Source: Pseudomonadota bacterium
Lineage (GTDB): Bacteria > Pseudomonadota > Gammaproteobacteria > GRL18
Direction: 5' to 3'
DNA: 13,870 nt
Assembly: GCA_030632745.1 (NCBI GenBank)
Contig: DAOVUE010000002.1
Span: 1 to 13,870 of the forward strand
The translations under genes were made by a program, and so were the position numbers. Shown here in pieces: positions 5,683 through 13,708 of the stretch (positions within the stretch are counted from its first letter, which is position 1; every line of letters starts with the position of its first letter). The notes beneath the pieces are model-generated. The model saw nothing but the letters and a program-made list of their open reading frames with translations, was not told where the DNA came from and made no database searches.

Positions 5683-7122
5683 TTAGTGATGGTGGCCATC
5701 GCCCTTATTTCGCTTATTCTTTTTCCCGCCGAACTTTCTAGCCATGTGTTTGGTTTGACGATGACGTTTTTCCAATACCTGTTTAGTTTTTGCGTTATTG
5801 CGTCGGGTGCCGCGAAAAGGATTGACACTATTATTAAATTCTAACTGAATCGGTGTTGCTTCCAGTTTTAACCATTTACGAAATTGATTGACTAAATAAC
5901 GTTTGTAAGATTCCGGGATATGTTCAGTCTGAGTACCGTGAATGACAATAATCGGTGGATTTTGTCCGCCCTGGTGTGCATAACGTAATTTGATACGACG
6001 TCCCCGGGCTAATGGCGGCTGGTGTATCTGCACAGCATCCTGTAATAATTCAGTTAATCTTGAGGCCTGATGCTGCTTCATGGCAGATTCATAAGCCTTA
6101 TCGACTGAATCATACAATAAGCCCACTCCACTGCCATGTAAGGCGGAAATATAATGATATTTTGCATAATCAAGATAAGGCAGACGACGCTCTATTTGCT
6201 CTTTAACAAAGTCCCGGCCATCCCTGCTCATACCATCCCATTTATTGATAGCAACAATTAGTGCCCGCCCCTTATCAATAACAAAACTTAACAGATGCAT
6301 ATCCTGATCAGTCAGTCCCTCGTGGGCATCCAGCATTAAAATAACCACATTGGCTGATTCGATGGCCTGCAGAGCTTTAATAATGGAAAACTTTTCAATT
6401 GTCTCTTTAATTCGACTTCTGCGTCTGACACCCGCCGTATCAATAAAGGTATAATGCCGTCCATCACGCTCAAAAGGAATAAAAATACTGTCCCTGGTAG
6501 TGCCCGGCATATCAAAGACCACAACCCGTTCTTCACCCATCAGTCGATTAATTAAGGTGGATTTTCCTACATTAGGACGTCCTACGATGGCTAGTTTAAT
6601 ACCACCTTTCGGCTCAGATTCATCATCACCTGCAGGAATTTCTGCCAGTAACTCTTCCATTAATGGATCAATACCATCACCATGAGAGGAGGATATGGCA
6701 TAAGGCTGGCCAAGGCCTAAAGCATAAAACTCAGCTTCGACCATATCCTCATTCATACCTTCTGTTTTATTCACCAGAATAATAATTTCTTTGCCCAATT
6801 GACGCAGATGCTGTGCAATGCTCTGATCATGGCCGGTGATACCTCCTCTGCCGTCAACCAGAAACAAAATAATATTGGCTTCTTTCATTGCCTGATACAC
6901 CTGGGACTGCATCAGGCTATCAATACCGACATCTTCACCACTGAGACCACCCGTATCAATAACGATATAAGGTCTGTCTCCCACTTTTCCATCACCATAC
7001 TGACGATCGCGGGTTACACCCGGCATATCAGCAACCAGGGCATCACGTGTTCTGGTAAGGCGGTTAAACAGGGTTGATTTCCCGACATTGGGTCGCCCCA
7101 CAAGGGCAATGACTGGTCTCAT
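5683..7122 (-). CDS. der: Ribosome biogenesis GTPase Der (EngA)
   Basis: Der is an essential GTPase with two tandem G domains that is needed for 50S subunit maturation. The first G domain has GRPNVGKS (9-16), DTGG (56-59) and NKTE (118-121). The second repeats the pattern with GRPNVGKS (181-188), DTAG (228-231) and NKWD (293-296). A KH-like RNA-binding domain follows at about 360-440, including [11 protein letters not shown] and [15 protein letters not shown]. The basic tail [13 protein letters not shown] is typical in charge. Length, 479, is normal. It is the last gene of the minus-strand block, 21 bases after bamB, and the palindrome behind it probably ends the transcript. Confidence 0.98.
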   Translation of the reverse strand: MRPVIALVGRPNVGKSTLFNRLTRTRDALVADMPGVTRDRQYGDGKVGDRPYIVIDTGGLSGEDVGIDSLMQSQVYQAMKEANIILFLVDGRGGITGHDQSIAQHLRQLGKEIIILVNKTEGMNEDMVEAEFYALGLGQPYAISSSHGDGIDPLMEELLAEIPAGDDESEPKGGIKLAIVGRPNVGKSTLINRLMGEERVVVFDMPGTTRDSIFIPFERDGRHYTFIDTAGVRRRSRIKETIEKFSIIKALQAIESANVVILMLDAHEGLTDQDMHLLSFVIDKGRALIVAINKWDGMSRDGRDFVKEQIERRLPYLDYAKYHYISALHGSGVGLLYDSVDKAYESAMKQHQASRLTELLQDAVQIHQPPLARGRRIKLRYAHQGGQNPPIIVIHGTQTEHIPESYKRYLVNQFRKWLKLEATPIQLEFNNSVNPFRGTRRNNAKTKQVLEKRHRQTKHMARKFGGKKNKRNKGDGHHH

Positions 7123-7143
7123 AACGTCTCTTTATTTATTTTT

Positions 7144-8322
7144 TTATTCATTATGAACTACTCGTAATGCCGATAATTTACCACCCTTTCCATAGATGTA
7201 TAGTATTCCACTATCATCAACTATAGGCTGCACATGAAAACCATCTCTATCAATTCTTTCACGACCCACTAAACTGCCGTCCGCATTTGAAAGGACGTGG
7301 ATATAACCTTCAAAATCCCCCACCACAATATAATCACCCACCACTGCCGGAGCCGTTAATTTTCGATACGCCAGTTTATTCTGTTTCCATAGAAGATTGC
7401 CGCTGACCCGGTCAACTGACCATAAATTACTATCGGAATCAGTCACATAAACATGGCGTTCACCGATTGTAATCCCGGCATAAGAAGACATTTCTTTTGA
7501 CCATAAAACTTGACCTTCTACAGCATCAATAGCAACAATATTACCCTGATAAGTCACCGCATACAAAACACGTCCAAGTAGAATCATATCAGCATCAATA
7601 TCAACCAGACGTTCCATATCAGTACGACCTCTCGGCACTGCGGCATTAACTTCCCAGTAAGGGCGGCCGTTTTTTATCACCACAGCGCTTACCTTACCAC
7701 TGTCAAAACCAGTAAAAACCACCTCTTTACCGCCGATAACAGGGCTGCTGTTGCCACGCAAAGTTAACACCGGAACACCCCGGTCATAAACCCATAATTG
7801 CTGACCGCCTTCAGTTTCTAAAGCAACTATTCTACCATCACCGGTACGAACAATAAGAATATCACCCTGAATCAGGGGCACTGACAACATCACACTACTC
7901 AGTTGTTTCTGCCACTTAAATTCACCATTCTCTGCATCCAGGACAATTATTTCACCCAAAGTGTTTCCGACAATAATGATACCTTCACCAACACCAATCC
8001 CTCCGGTGATAGTAGTATCCAGATCAACCTTCCAGTTTATCTTACCGGAACTGAGACTGAGTGCTGTGACCTGCCCTTCCCGATCCACTGTAAAAATTTC
8101 ATCATCAACAATAGCCGGTCTTAAATCAACCATCGCATCATCATCACCTACTCCAACACTTTGATTCCATGTCGTACTAACCCGGGCTGATTTTTCAATA
8201 TCTTCTAATTCAGTGGGGGGCATGCTATTGTCCGTACCACCAAACAAGCCGCATGCAGTCAAAGAAAAACTAATGAGTAGTAATACATAAAGGCGTATAT
8301 TGATAAAAAAACAGCGCTTCAT
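7144..8322 (-). CDS. bamB: Outer-membrane protein assembly factor BamB
   Basis: BamB is the lipoprotein subunit of the BAM complex that binds the POTRA domains of BamA and helps insert beta-barrel proteins into the outer membrane. The 392-residue chain has a lipoprotein signal with lipobox LTAC and C24 as the lipidated residue. The rest is a propeller of PQQ-like blades, seen as repeated units such as ALSLSSGKINWKVDLD, VLDAENGEFKWQKQL, ALETEGGQQLWVYD and AIDAVEGQVLWSKEM. TTITGGIGVGEGIIIVG is a conserved blade region. Its ATG overlaps the yfgM stop by one base (TAATG), so translation of the two is likely coupled. Position between yfgM and der is the standard gammaproteobacterial order. Confidence 0.96.
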   Translation of the reverse strand: MKRCFFINIRLYVLLLISFSLTACGLFGGTDNSMPPTELEDIEKSARVSTTWNQSVGVGDDDAMVDLRPAIVDDEIFTVDREGQVTALSLSSGKINWKVDLDTTITGGIGVGEGIIIVGNTLGEIIVLDAENGEFKWQKQLSSVMLSVPLIQGDILIVRTGDGRIVALETEGGQQLWVYDRGVPVLTLRGNSSPVIGGKEVVFTGFDSGKVSAVVIKNGRPYWEVNAAVPRGRTDMERLVDIDADMILLGRVLYAVTYQGNIVAIDAVEGQVLWSKEMSSYAGITIGERHVYVTDSDSNLWSVDRVSGNLLWKQNKLAYRKLTAPAVVGDYIVVGDFEGYIHVLSNADGSLVGRERIDRDGFHVQPIVDDSGILYIYGKGGKLSALRVVHNE

Positions 8323-8951
8323 TATGAATTTCCTAAATCATTACGCTTTATCTTTAATATCTGGGCATTAGCACCCATTGCTTCATAAGCCTGAAGAGCC
8401 TGGTCATATGCGGCCTTCGCTTCATTGATTCGCTTCAGTGTAACCAGAATATCACCTTTAACTTCCATATAGCCGGCTTTAAAACTCCCCTGCTCCACAT
8501 CTAATATTTTAAGAGCCTGTTCATTTTTTCCCTGTTCAGACATTAAAGTCGCAAGTCGTATTCTGGAAATATGCTTTAAATTCGGGGTGTTACTATTATC
8601 GATCACCCAATGAAACTTTTTCTCTGCTTCTGCCGGCTTACCTGCATCGATAAATTTTTTAGCTTCCAGTAGTGAAGCTAATGCAGCATAAGGGTAACCA
8701 GCAAAATCTGTCTGCAGGCTTTCAACCTGGTGAGTCACCTCAGAGTTTGAATCACTGGCCACTATCTGTAAGATATGGTCATATTCCAGTGAAGCAGTTT
8801 GTGCATTCATCGTCTGATTTTGTTTCCACTGCTGCACACCGACTATACTGCCTAAGCCGATAATAGTGACAACAATAATCAGTTTAAAATTTTCATGCCA
8901 CCATTTTTTTATGGCTTCAACCTGTTGTTCTTCTGTTTCGTAATTATCCAT
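8322..8951 (-). CDS. yfgM: YfgM family ancillary SecYEG translocon subunit / periplasmic chaperone
   Basis: In E. coli YfgM is an inner-membrane protein that binds PpiD at the SecYEG translocon and helps periplasmic folding; it has also been linked to RcsB stability. Here 209 residues begin with a cytoplasmic segment, MDNYETEEQQVEAIKKWWHEN, which is the family signature. One membrane helix follows at about 23-40 (LIIVVTIIGLGSIVGVQQW). The periplasmic part contains TPR-like helices: YAALASLLEAKKFIDAGKPAEAEKKF, ISRIRLATLMSEQGKNEQAL and MEVKGDILVTLKRINEAKAAY. GGAG lies 6 bases before the ATG, a good site. It sits 18 bases after hisS and overlaps bamB by one base. Confidence 0.95.
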   Translation of the reverse strand: MDNYETEEQQVEAIKKWWHENFKLIIVVTIIGLGSIVGVQQWKQNQTMNAQTASLEYDHILQIVASDSNSEVTHQVESLQTDFAGYPYAALASLLEAKKFIDAGKPAEAEKKFHWVIDNSNTPNLKHISRIRLATLMSEQGKNEQALKILDVEQGSFKAGYMEVKGDILVTLKRINEAKAAYDQALQAYEAMGANAQILKIKRNDLGNS

Positions 8952-8969
8952 CTTTTTCTCCGAAAAAAT

Positions 8970-10316
8970 TTAGTCTTTTACGACTATCTTTTTTAAAAAT
9001 TCTATTAATTGTTGTTGTGTCATTTGTTTCTGCTGCGGCTCATTATCACTTCTTTCAGTTTGAGAGCCATCAGCCCGTATAGAGCCATCAGCCTGAAAAG
9101 AGCCATCAGCGCGCAGATATTTCACCGTCACCACATCATTGTCTAATTCATCATCACCCAGAATAACAGCAATTTCTGCCTGACTTTTGTCAGCTCGTTT
9201 CATTTGACTTTTAAAGCTGCTGCCGCCGCAGACACTGAAAATGCGTAGTTTATCAACTTCATTGCGCAAATGCTCAGCCAAAGCCAGACCTGCATTTTGA
9301 GCGTGTTCACCCATCATCAGCATCACCACATGGGGATGCTTTAACTGCTTGTCCAGCTCATCCTGTTCAAGCAGTGCAATTAAACGTTCCATTCCCATAG
9401 CAAAACCTACAGCCCGGGTGTCTCTGCCGCCTAACTGTTTAACCAGACCATCAAAGCGTCCCCCGGCACACACTGTACCCTGAGCACCTAAGCGGTCAGT
9501 GACCCATTCAAAAACAGTCTTACTATAATAATCCAGGCCGCGCACCAGACGGGTATTAATTTCATACTTAATTCCTACCGCATCCAGATAAGCACGTAAG
9601 CGTTCAAAGTGCTTTAGTGAAGCATCATCAAGGTGATCCATCAAACGTGGAGCCTGCTCAATGAGTTCCTGCATTTGCGGATTTTTGCTGTCTAGAATCC
9701 GCAGCGGATTAGTTTCTAAACGGCGTAGACTGTCTTCATCAAGCAATTCTCTCTGCGCATTAAGATAGTCTGTCAGTACGTCCCTGTAGATTGCTCTGGA
9801 TTCACTGGTTCCCAGAGAATTAATCTGTAAGCTGACAGAATTCTCCAAACCCAGCATTTTCCAGAAACGCGCTGTCATATAAATCAATTCAGCATCAATA
9901 TCAGGACCTTCCAGTCCAAACACTTCAACACCTAGCTGATGAAATTGCCGATAACGTCCTTTCTGAGGTCTTTCATGTCGAAACATGGGCCCCATATACC
10001 ACAATCTTTGCTGTTGATTGACCAGTATACCATTTTGTATCCCTGCCCGCACACAGGCAGCTGTCCCTTCAGGTCTCAGGCTGAGGCTATCACCATTCCT
10101 GTCTTCAAAGGTATACATCTCCTTTTCAACAATATCAGTAACTTCACCAATAGAGCGTTTAAATAAAGCCGTTTTTTCTACAATAGGAAAACGTATTTCA
10201 TCATAGTTGTAGAGCTGCATTAAATGACGTAATTTTTCTTCAATAAATTGCCAATAAGGGGTTTCATCAGGAAGAATATCATTCATCCCGCGTATAGACT
10301 GGATTTTTTCTGCCAA
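8970..10316 (-). CDS. hisS: Histidine-tRNA ligase HisS, with a TTG start
   Basis: HisRS is a class II synthetase that charges tRNA-His. Motif 2 contains [17 protein letters not shown] (111-127), the histidine-specific RLVRGLDYY is at 256-264, and motif 3 is GFAMGMERL (304-312). The anticodon-binding domain runs from about 330. At 448 residues it is about 24 longer than E. coli HisRS as I remember it. The excess lies near the C-terminus at about 402-430, where ADGS occurs three times six residues apart and a Gln-rich segment follows. Start: TTG at 10316, because [16 protein letters not shown] aligns with the normal N-terminus (MAKNIQAIRGMND in E. coli) and AGGA lies 6 bases upstream. ispG, often the preceding gene, is missing; rodZ is 69 bases upstream. 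Confidence 0.97.
   Translation of the reverse strand: MAEKIQSIRGMNDILPDETPYWQFIEEKLRHLMQLYNYDEIRFPIVEKTALFKRSIGEVTDIVEKEMYTFEDRNGDSLSLRPEGTAACVRAGIQNGILVNQQQRLWYMGPMFRHERPQKGRYRQFHQLGVEVFGLEGPDIDAELIYMTARFWKMLGLENSVSLQINSLGTSESRAIYRDVLTDYLNAQRELLDEDSLRRLETNPLRILDSKNPQMQELIEQAPRLMDHLDDASLKHFERLRAYLDAVGIKYEINTRLVRGLDYYSKTVFEWVTDRLGAQGTVCAGGRFDGLVKQLGGRDTRAVGFAMGMERLIALLEQDELDKQLKHPHVVMLMMGEHAQNAGLALAEHLRNEVDKLRIFSVCGGSSFKSQMKRADKSQAEIAVILGDDELDNDVVTVKYLRADGSFQADGSIRADGSQTERSDNEPQQKQMTQQQLIEFLKKIVVKD
9063..9116. repeat. Three 18-bp in-frame repeats near the end of hisS
   Basis: Units 9063-9080, 9081-9098 and 9099-9116 each begin with the identical 12 bases AGAGCCATCAGC, followed by six variable bases. 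On the coding strand they give ADGS separated by two varying residues (residues 403-418). The insert sits in the peripheral end of the anticodon-binding domain. The core differs at one base from the core of the repeats in rodZ, 1.6 kb away. Confidence 0.9.
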
Positions 10317-10322
10317 AATAAT

Positions 10323-10326
10323 TCCT
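10323..10326 (-). promoter_or_regulatory. Ribosome binding site supporting the TTG start of hisS
   Basis: AGGA on the minus strand lies 6 bases before the TTG at 10316. The first in-frame ATG is the M of RGMND, 10 codons into the conserved N-terminus, so it cannot be the start. The TTG may lower the initiation rate of the synthetase. Confidence 0.65.
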
Positions 10327-10385
10327 AAACTTTATATTTTATATTAGGTAATGCTATGCATTAGAAAACACTGATATTATAGTTA

Positions 10386-11549
10386 CTATTTTATAGTAAA
10401 CCGGGCAACACTATTTTCATTGATAAAACTGCTGTGATCAAATATCTTGCCGCCAATGCTTACCTTTACTGAATTAGCATTACCCACAATCAATGTATAA
10501 GGTCTTCGGCCTGTTAAAGATAAACTGCTACCTGATTTTTTTACCCCGAAAGATAATGTTTTACCCGTTGCATCTTTAATTTTTATCCATGAATCGGCTG
10601 CAAATTCCAATACCAGCTGATTACCTGCTCCTGAAGCAGTATTTTCATTACGTCCGATGGATGATATTTGTTCATCAGTGTTTGAGGAGCCCTCAGCGTT
10701 TAAAGAGTCATCAGCGTTTAAAGAGTCATCAACGTTTGAAGAGTCATCAGCGTTTAAAGAGTCATCAACGTTTGAGGAGTCATCAACCTTCAAAGAGCCC
10801 CCAACGTTTTCAGCATTAGTTGAAAATTCAGCAGCTTGTGAACCATTCTCCGGTAAAATTTCAGTGAGTTGAGTATTGAGCTCATTCGGTGAATTTTCTA
10901 CACTACTCATTGATCCGTCAATTGAAGCCGCCGCTTCTTCATTTTCGTCACTATTTTTATTATCATTATCTTTTGTCTCATAGATCATAGGCAATGATAG
11001 AGTATCGGAGTCATCGATAATATTTTCAAGCACTTCACCTGGATTGCCGTTAGTTTCAGATTGATTGATTAATAGTTCTTCACTAGCAGTCGAATTTTCT
11101 ACATTAATGTAGTTTTCTGATACATACAACCACAACTTCCATCCACCCACTGCCAGTAATGCAAAGAATAAAAACATCAGAACCGGCATAACAATCTTAA
11201 AATTCTGTGATGATTTTCTAATTCTTCTTGTTTCTGATGCTTTTATGTCAGGTTCAAAATGTTCCTGCCCATAATCCTTTTTATAATATTCAATTAAAGG
11301 CTCAGGCTGTACATTCAAAAGTTTTGCATAGATTCTAATATAACCAAACACAAAAGCAGGCTCAGGTAACTGCTTATAATCTTCATTTTCAAGAGCAAGT
11401 ATTATTTTTTCATCAAGATGCAGCTCACTAGTAATATCCTTTATACTGAGATTTCTTTGTTCACGAATTGATTTTAAGTAAAAACCAAAACCATCGTCTT
11501 TAGTGTTGATAATATCTTTAAGCTCATTTTGTTCCACATTTTGTTCCAT
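10386..11549 (-). CDS. rodZ: Cell-shape protein RodZ
   Basis: RodZ links the MreB cytoskeleton to the inner membrane and the elongation machinery. The 387-residue chain has an N-terminal Xre-like helix-turn-helix that binds MreB (about 20-90: FGFYLKSIREQRNLSIKDI, ending PEPAFVFGYIRIYAKLL). A basic stretch (TRRIRK) and one membrane helix follow (about 119-142). Then comes a long acidic Asn/Ser/Asp-rich periplasmic linker and a C-terminal DUF4115 beta domain (FAADSWIKIKDATGKTLSFG). The linker contains seven 6-residue repeats. Start: an upstream TTG (11561) extends it by four codons with AGGA 10 bases away. I prefer ATG 11549 with GGA 7 bases upstream, but both are possible. It follows pilW by 15 bases. 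Confidence 0.95.
   Translation of the reverse strand: MEQNVEQNELKDIINTKDDGFGFYLKSIREQRNLSIKDITSELHLDEKIILALENEDYKQLPEPAFVFGYIRIYAKLLNVQPEPLIEYYKKDYGQEHFEPDIKASETRRIRKSSQNFKIVMPVLMFLFFALLAVGGWKLWLYVSENYINVENSTASEELLINQSETNGNPGEVLENIIDDSDTLSLPMIYETKDNDNKNSDENEEAAASIDGSMSSVENSPNELNTQLTEILPENGSQAAEFSTNAENVGGSLKVDDSSNVDDSLNADDSSNVDDSLNADDSLNAEGSSNTDEQISSIGRNENTASGAGNQLVLEFAADSWIKIKDATGKTLSFGVKKSGSSLSLTGRRPYTLIVGNANSVKVSIGGKIFDHSSFINENSVARFTIK
10687..10812. repeat. Seven 18-bp in-frame repeats in the rodZ linker
   Basis: Seven units of 18 bases run without gaps from 10687 to 10812. The typical unit is GAGTCATCAGCGTTTAAA; the third and fifth have A for G and G for A changes in common, and the two last are the most divergent. 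On the coding strand they give DDSLNA and DDSSNV hexapeptides alternating, in the disordered periplasmic linker between membrane helix and DUF4115. Alternation of two unit types suggests that a 36-bp pair was duplicated. Confidence 0.92.
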
Positions 11550-11564
11550 ATTATTATCCAATAA

Positions 11565-12368
11565 TCAATATTCCTGCTTGCCTTGATAAAACCATATTGC
11601 TTCATCAGTATCTGGAAACTTACTCTTTAGTTGTAATATATAACTCGACAATAAATTTTTATCCGGATATTCCAGCTTATTAAGAATATTAATTCCCAGC
11701 CATAAACTATCAGCATCCAGGGTTAATGCATCATCAAAACGTGTAAAATAATTCCACGCCTGCTCATAACTTTGCTGTTTATAATAAATTTTCGCCAAAC
11801 CGAGTAGTGAACGTGATAAGTGCGGATTCATTTCCAGTGCAGTGCGATATAATTCTTCAGATAAAGGGTAATTATTATTTTGATAAGCACACCAGGCGGA
11901 ACTTTGATAGGCTCCGGCTCTATTAATATACAATGGATTATTTATCACCTGTTTAAATTTTTCACGTGCTTTATCGAATTCCTTTTGCTCACATAAAAAA
12001 ATAGCATAATTATTTACCATCGCGGAATCATTATTAGATAATCTCATTGACTTATTAAACTCTTTATAGGCTAATTCCGGTCTTTCTAAACGACCATATA
12101 ACACGCCCAGATAATTATGCGCTAAAGCATAATCAGGATCATGTCTTAACGCTTTTTTCAGTTTAACTAAAGCACGATCATAACGGCCATTAGCAATATA
12201 CCCGGCTCCCAATTCAGTATTAACATCAGCAATTTTATTATCTGAATCATATGCCTTTGAATACTGATTACTCAGATCTTCCTCTCCATCACTTTCTGAA
12301 TTAACCATTGTATTTTGACAGGCACTTAATAAAGAGATTAGCAATAGTAAAAAGATAATATTTTTCAT
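11565..12368 (-). CDS. pilW: Type IV pilus biogenesis lipoprotein PilW/PilF
   Basis: PilW (PilF in Pseudomonas) is the pilotin that brings the secretin PilQ to the outer membrane and supports its multimerisation. The 267-residue chain has a lipoprotein signal with lipobox LLSAC and C17 lipidated. TPR repeats follow: DVNTELGAGYIANGRYDRALVKLKKAL, then ALAHNYLGVLYGRLERPELAYKEF, SAMVNNYAIFLCEQKEFDKAREKF, AYQSSAWCAYQNNNYPLSEELY and SRSLLGLAKIYYKQQSYEQAW. The open frame extends 26 codons upstream (to 12446) through a repeat, but the lipoprotein signal and GGA 6 bases before ATG 12368 fix the start. Pilin genes are not in the window, so piliation is inferred. It sits between rlmN and rodZ, the usual order. 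Confidence 0.94.
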   Translation of the reverse strand: MKNIIFLLLLISLLSACQNTMVNSESDGEEDLSNQYSKAYDSDNKIADVNTELGAGYIANGRYDRALVKLKKALRHDPDYALAHNYLGVLYGRLERPELAYKEFNKSMRLSNNDSAMVNNYAIFLCEQKEFDKAREKFKQVINNPLYINRAGAYQSSAWCAYQNNNYPLSEELYRTALEMNPHLSRSLLGLAKIYYKQQSYEQAWNYFTRFDDALTLDADSLWLGINILNKLEYPDKNLLSSYILQLKSKFPDTDEAIWFYQGKQEY

Positions 12369-12413
12369 TTGTTTTCCAATTAATTCAAATGCATATTTAT
12401 TTTTTCGGCTGCC

Positions 12414-12487
12414 CTTAGGAACGTTCACGAAATAACTCAGACACACGCTAGTCTATTTGCCTAAGTTATCTCGTTCACGTTCCTTAG
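12414..12487. repeat. 74-bp inverted-repeat element that forms the 3' end of rlmN
   Basis: Arms 12414-12440 and 12461-12487 are 27 bases each and pair at 22 of 27 positions; the loop is 20 bases (12441-12460). The conserved arm core is AGGAACGT followed by ATAACT. The right arm is inside rlmN: its codons CTA AGG AAC GTG AAC GAG ATA ACT TAG are the last eight residues (LRNVNEIT) and the stop. The structure suggests a small MITE or the remains of one. No T-run follows on either strand, so it is a poor intrinsic terminator. Confidence 0.75.
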
Positions 12488-13633
12488 ACGTTTACTTTTG
12501 TCTTTCACCTTGCCGGCTAACTGACCACAGGCGGCATCAATATCTTCACCCCGTGTTTTTCTAATCATCGTAACATAACCTGATTGTTGTAAAATATCTC
12601 TAAAACGAATAATAGTCTGCATTTTCGAACTCTCATAGCCACTATCAGGAAATGGATTAAACGGTATCAAGTTAATTTTACAGGGTGTTGTGTTTAATAA
12701 TAAGGCTAATTCACGGGCATTTTTTTCACTATCATTCACACCGGCTAACATAACATATTCAATAATGAACTGCTTCTTTTTTATGTCTCCATGAAAATAA
12801 TTATGACACGCTGCTAATAATTCATTAATAGGATATTTTTGGTTCAAAGGGACAATCGTATCACGTATTTTATCATTGGGAGCATGCAGTGAAAGAGCCA
12901 GACTGACATCACATTCCTCCCGCAAGCGATTTAATGCAGGCACCACACCCGCTGTACTGATAGTCACCCGTCGTTTAGATAAACCATAGGCATTATCATC
13001 CAACATGAGATGCACCGCTGCAACCACATTGTCAAAATTTAACAAGGGTTCACCCATGCCCATTAAAACGACATTGGTAATCACACGTTTTACGCCATTT
13101 TTAGGCTTATTAGAGCCTGCAACATAACTATTAAGCCGGTGATTAGCAATCCACAACTGAGCAATAATTTCTGCACTGCTTAAATTTCGATTAAAACCCT
13201 GTCTGGCCGTTGAACAAAAACCACAATCCAGGGCACAGCCCACCTGAGATGAAATGCACAGAGTACCGCGATTATCCTCAGGAATAAATACTGTTTCAAT
13301 GCTATTACCACCCTCCAAACGCATCAACCATTTGATGGTTCCATCATCTGATTTTTTCTCCATGGCAATTTCAGGTGCTTTAATGATTGCTATTTGTTCT
13401 AATTTAGCCCGACAGACCTGACTGATATTACTCATCTGAGCAAAATCATCAACACCAAATTGATGAATCCACTTAACAAGCTGTACTGCACGAAATGATT
13501 TTTCACCCATTTCAGTAAAAAATGCTTTCATATGTTCCAGGTCATATCCCAAAAGATTAACTTTTGTCTTATCCTCGGTCTTGTCAGCTGTTTTATCGGC
13601 TTGCAAAATCAGTTTTTTTTCAACAGAACTCAT
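12461..13633 (-). CDS. rlmN: Dual-specificity RNA methyltransferase RlmN
   Basis: RlmN is a radical-SAM enzyme that methylates C2 of adenosine 2503 in 23S rRNA and of A37 in some tRNAs. The cluster motif is C133-x3-C137-x2-C140 (CALDCGFC). The two cysteines of the ping-pong mechanism are C126 ([11 protein letters not shown]), which corresponds to C118 of E. coli, and C369 ([11 protein letters not shown]), which corresponds to C355. [13 protein letters not shown] and [15 protein letters not shown] are family blocks. The 390-residue chain has an N-terminal ADKT/EDKT repeat (about 12-23) ahead of the conserved [14 protein letters not shown]. The C-terminal LRNVNEIT and stop are encoded by an inverted-repeat arm and do not resemble the family tail. 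Both catalytic cysteines are intact, so activity is expected. It is the first gene of the block in this window. Confidence 0.97.
   Translation of the reverse strand: MSSVEKKLILQADKTADKTEDKTKVNLLGYDLEHMKAFFTEMGEKSFRAVQLVKWIHQFGVDDFAQMSNISQVCRAKLEQIAIIKAPEIAMEKKSDDGTIKWLMRLEGGNSIETVFIPEDNRGTLCISSQVGCALDCGFCSTARQGFNRNLSSAEIIAQLWIANHRLNSYVAGSNKPKNGVKRVITNVVLMGMGEPLLNFDNVVAAVHLMLDDNAYGLSKRRVTISTAGVVPALNRLREECDVSLALSLHAPNDKIRDTIVPLNQKYPINELLAACHNYFHGDIKKKQFIIEYVMLAGVNDSEKNARELALLLNTTPCKINLIPFNPFPDSGYESSKMQTIIRFRDILQQSGYVTMIRKTRGEDIDAACGQLAGKVKDKSKRLRNVNEIT
13566..13601. repeat. Three 12-bp in-frame repeats at the start of rlmN
   Basis: Units GTCTTATCCTCG (13566-13577), GTCTTGTCAGCT (13578-13589) and GTTTTATCGGCT (13590-13601) are diverged copies. 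The coding strand gives [12 protein letters not shown], residues 12-23, in the variable N-terminal extension before the conserved accessory domain of RlmN. A further partial unit may follow at lower similarity. Confidence 0.7.
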
Positions 13634-13673
13634 AACATTTACAGTTTTCTAAAGTGGATACATAGTCTATATT

Positions 13674-13700
13674 GGGGCTGAAGGGAGTGTTGACAGCCCC
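13674..13700. repeat. GC-rich hairpin upstream of rlmN
   Basis: GGGGCTG (13674-13680) and CAGCCCC (13694-13700) are perfect 7-base complements around a 13-base loop. It lies 41-67 bases before the rlmN start. No T-run follows on either strand. It may be a leader structure of rlmN, part of the end of the gene upstream, or a protein-binding site. I see no convincing promoter to decide between these. Confidence 0.45.
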
Positions 13701-13708
13701 TCAAGCTA

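Noticed and set aside
9063..9116. Short regularly spaced repeats as a possible CRISPR array
   Set aside because: The conserved core is 12 bases with 6-base gaps, in frame with a coding gene. CRISPR repeats and spacers are several times longer.
10589..10872. Two plus-strand open frames with Ser/His/Gln or Ser/Phe/Glu repeats
   Set aside because: They are the complement of the rodZ linker repeats. The rodZ frame has domain support at both ends and these do not.
12369..12446. 26-codon N-terminal extension of pilW
   Set aside because: It reads through the left arm of the 74-bp repeat; the lipoprotein signal and GGA spacing place the start at 12368.
13674..13700. Hairpin as an intrinsic terminator
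   Set aside because: The stem is good but no T-run follows on either strand.
13634..13708. Sigma-70 promoter for rlmN
   Set aside because: A TATAGA-like -10 is present, but the nearest -35 candidates match at 3 of 6 or have a wrong spacing, so I do not call it.
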